Shown piece after piece: positions 61,441-64,000 of a stretch of 64,000 nt of DNA. The stretch comes from Ananas comosus. Lineage: Eukaryota; Streptophyta; Magnoliopsida; Poales; Bromeliaceae. Numbering within the stretch: the first letter of the stretch is position 1; the number at the start of each line of letters is the position of its first letter. Where the stretch lies: assembly GCF_001540865.1 (NCBI RefSeq), contig NC_033633.1, forward strand, positions 2,402,514 through 2,466,513, written 5' to 3'. The translations under genes and the position numbers were made by a program. The notes under the pieces were generated by a model. That model did no database searches. It saw nothing but the letters and a program-made list of their open reading frames with translations, and was not told the origin of the DNA.

Positions 61441-61774
61441 GTGATGTATTTTTTGAAAACTTTATTAATAGCCTCTTTTTGCATGGTGTAATTTTTTTTT
61501 TTTACTAATATATTAGCATTCGGCCTTTTTTACTCAAAAAAGGAAAAAAAAAAAAAACCGAAATGATTCTCTAACTCCAGGGCAATAATAGCTACTTATG
61601 TACTAATATCTTGTATCATAAAAAGTTTGCTAATATGGACAATATTGAACATATTCACCCACGCAAGAAATTACGTTTTTTCAAAGAACAACTATTTTTT
61701 TTTTACATTACTTTTCATTACAGTAAAAATATTTGCTACATTTTTGCTCCTACTATATATATATAAAGAGAGAG

Positions 61775-61965
61775 AGAGAGTCTGGCTACTATACTTTTAT
61801 AAATATAGACCATTTTGTACTCATAAGTTTTTAGCCGTTAAATTTATCTCTTTAACTATTTTCATCCGTTAAATCATACTATTGCATCCCTTCATTCAAC
61901 GACCGAAAATTTATGAATATAAAGAGGACTATACTCGAAAGAGTATATGTATAGTTTTAGGGTTA
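61775..61965. mobile_element. Microsatellite-bounded repeat, family H/E related
   Basis: It follows a TA-GA tract (61755-61780) and starts CTGGCTACTATACTTTTATA, like the fold-back elements at 6334 and 62965. The body includes AGCCGTTAAATTTATCTC and CGTTAAATCATACTATT as in family H, and it ends with a complementary TATACTCGAAAGAGTATA. Confidence 0.5.
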
Positions 61966-62654
61966 AATCATATATAAATTACTTAGCCACCTCATTTATT
62001 TTCTATTTTTTTTAAAAAAATCACTAGCTTATAATTTGCATTTTCTGCATATTTTAAGCATAACATGTACTACTATATATTGTTTAACAGTAAGTTTTAT
62101 AGCGAAACGAAAAAAAACTACAGAGCAGTATAAGAGAAACATTTGAAACTACATAATGACTTAAAATAATCGCTCTGAATTATAGGAAAATTAATTGAAA
62201 TTTCTCATAAATTTAGGTAAAAACCGTGTAAAACTTACCTAAACTATTAACCATTTAAATTTAGCTACCTAACCTTTTTAAATTTTGACTTAACTGTTCA
62301 ACCTTTCAATTTATTTCATTTGAGTCAGTTAATGATGTTTTAACTTCAAAATTTAAGCTAATTATTTTTAATAAATTTAGAGTTGCGAGAATTATTTGAA
62401 ATATACTAGATAAATATATAAAGATAAATAATACATTCAAAATTTAAAGTCAAAGCACCATTGGCCAGTTCAAATCAAATAAAGTAAAAAGTTAGATAGT
62501 AAAATTAAAATTTTAAAAAATTAAATACTCAAATCAACAGCCTATAGTACTAGTACATTCTGTATGTTTTCTTAACCAAAAATTTTAAGTTAAAAAATAA
62601 AGAGACCAACTTGCGATACGGGGATTGTGTTAAAGGGACTAACCATGCAACATA

Positions 62655-62853
62655 TATATATAACCCTTGGATGAAAAATTGTAGGATCAAAATGATATTA
62701 GTCGGTTAGAGTTGAGTGGTCCCCCTAGGGTTGAGTGGTCCCCACTGGGTTATAGTATTTAATCCAATGGTTAGAAATAATGAAAAAAGTTGATTCAAAG
62801 GCTAAAAAACTAGTAGCAACAATGGGATTTTGCTACTAATAGTAGCCCAGTCC
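62655..62853. mobile_element. Small TA-bounded MITE, family G, copy 2
   Basis: It shares GGGTTGAGTGGTCCCCACTG and ATCCAATGGTTAGAAA with 22411-22650, and a short TA tract on the left and a long one on the right bound it. Confidence 0.6.
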
Positions 62854-62855
62854 AA

Positions 62856-62948
<93 letters not shown>

Positions 62949-62964
62949 TGAGAAGAGAGAGAGA
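62854..62964. repeat. (TA)n-(GA)n compound microsatellite
   Basis: TA tract of about 40 bp, then an impure GA tract of about 65 bp, lying exactly between a family G and a family E element. Confidence 0.9.
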
Positions 62965-63492
62965 GTCCGGCTACTATACTTTTATGAGTATGATCGTCTC
63001 GTACTCATAAGTTGTTTTCGATGATAAAGCTTCTGAATCGACGATCCATACCATTAAATATTTTTTAGAGCATTTAACTTCTAGAAATCAAATTTCATAA
63101 TTTTTGACATCATTTACCTTAGATCAAAACGTAACAAAAATTGACAATTTTAACGGCCGATATGGAATACTTGCTAGTTTAACGGTGCAAAAAGAATCGG
63201 AATAGGCTGAATTTTTGATAGAAAATTTTATTCGCTACCTAAATAAAGATTAATAACTCCGATCTTAAATTGAAGGATCCGATCATTCTTTTTTAAGACG
63301 TCATTCGATTTTGACCGTTCATTTTATGCCCGCTTGATGGACTTTATTATGATTTCGAAAAGCACGAAATTTATTTTTCTAAAATTTCAATACTCTAGAT
63401 CATATTTAACGGAGTGGATCGTCGATTCGGAAGCTCCATCATCGAAAACAACTTATGAGTATGAAGGTCCAATACTCATTATAGTACCCTAC
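62965..63492. mobile_element. Fold-back MITE, family E, copy 5
   Basis: About 528 bp. Left GGCTACTATACTTTTATGAG and GTTTTCGATGATAAAGCTTC; right the complement of GTTTTCGATGATGGAGCTTC and GGGTACTATAATGAGTAT. The interior aligns with 6334-6872 through TTAACGG, GATTAATAACTCCGATCTTA and GACCGTTCATTTTA blocks. Bounded by GA (left) and TA (right). Confidence 0.8.
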
Positions 63493-63497
63493 TAATA

Positions 63498-63552
63498 ATT
63501 TATATATATATATATATTATATATATATATATATAATATAATATTATATATA
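63498..63552. repeat. (TA)n tract
   Basis: Imperfect TA tract between the fold-back element and the Helitron-like end. Confidence 0.8.
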
Positions 63553-64000
63553 CTAGTCATATGCACGTGCAATGCACGTGAGACTTATTTGAAAATATCA
63601 AATAATTTTTCTAAAATATATATTTATTTAAATTATTAATGAAATTGAAATATAAACTACTATACTACTATTCCGAATTATTACTGTTCAAATTAATTGG
63701 ACTTAATTTGGACAAAGATTTTAATATTTTACACCCTCAAAAAATATATATATATACAAATTGATTGAAAAGATCATAAAAATAGTAATACAATTTTAGA
63801 AGAATTTTGAATCCTATCGCTCATATTTTGAAAAGTTTTGCAGTTTTATACACTATATATACTTTATATTTGATAAACGTATACGTAAAAATAAAAAAAT
63901 CAAAAAATATGCTAAAATAGTATAAATGCACATAAAAAAATAAAAAATTTTCAGTGAGATCAAAATACCTCTCTAATTATGACGAAGGTGGCGAAAGTGA
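63553..64000 (-). mobile_element. Helitron-like 3' end, truncated by the window
   Basis: Minus-strand 3' terminus: hairpin CACGTGC-AAT-GCACGTG (63564-63580) then CTAG (63553-63556) followed by T. The flank and hairpin match the end at 22667. The AT-rich body runs to the window edge. Confidence 0.5.

Noticed and set aside
1..64000. tRNA, rRNA, CRISPR or bacterial-type operon features
   Set aside because: None seen. The only tRNA-like sequences are heads of SINE copies, and the window is eukaryotic.

Overview
The window looks like plant nuclear DNA, very probably from a monocot. The background is AT-rich and dense with small transposons. One gene has a very GC-rich monocot-style coding region, and the genes have plant-type introns. 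A non-grass commelinid such as pineapple is my guess, but I cannot verify it. Six single N characters (11932, 15380, 18915, 22410, 31680, 36267) all sit in or beside low-complexity sequence and look like closed assembly gaps.

Three protein-coding genes can be supported, all on the minus strand. (1) 874-1661 is a two-exon LURP-one-related (LOR) gene with a promoter to its right that carries a TATA box and two G-boxes. (2) 36032-36484 is a two-exon gene for a small secreted peptide with 12 cysteines. (3) 44291-55946 is a six-exon receptor-like cytoplasmic kinase of subfamily VII (PBL8/RIPK type, 414 aa). Its 6.9-kb third intron has been colonised by a TRIM element, a SINE, a hAT relic with a transposase fragment, a degenerate copia-like element and a hAT MITE. 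No functional link between the three genes is visible.

The rest is transposon-derived or anonymous AT-rich DNA. 1.9-18 kb holds scattered MITEs (CACTA, hAT, Mutator-like), a SINE and microsatellites. 15.4-22.7 kb is a cluster of fold-back elements whose ends abut (TA)n or (GA)n/(CT)n tracts. Among them is a 1.8-kb element with long terminal inverted repeats around a 78-bp-period array of G-box palindromes. 22.7-31.1 kb is AT-rich with a Helitron-like end and SINE fragments. 31.3-34 kb has a GC-rich hAT-like element, then a TRIM invaded by two SINE copies. 37-42 kb has MITEs, one nested in another. 56.6-64 kb is again MITE-rich and ends in two more microsatellite-bounded elements and a second Helitron-like end.

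The most notable features are the recurrent association of several fold-back families with dinucleotide tracts, the G-box palindrome array, and the SINE/TRIM and CACTA/Mutator nests whose order of insertion can be read from target-site duplications. No tRNA, rRNA or CRISPR array was recognised.
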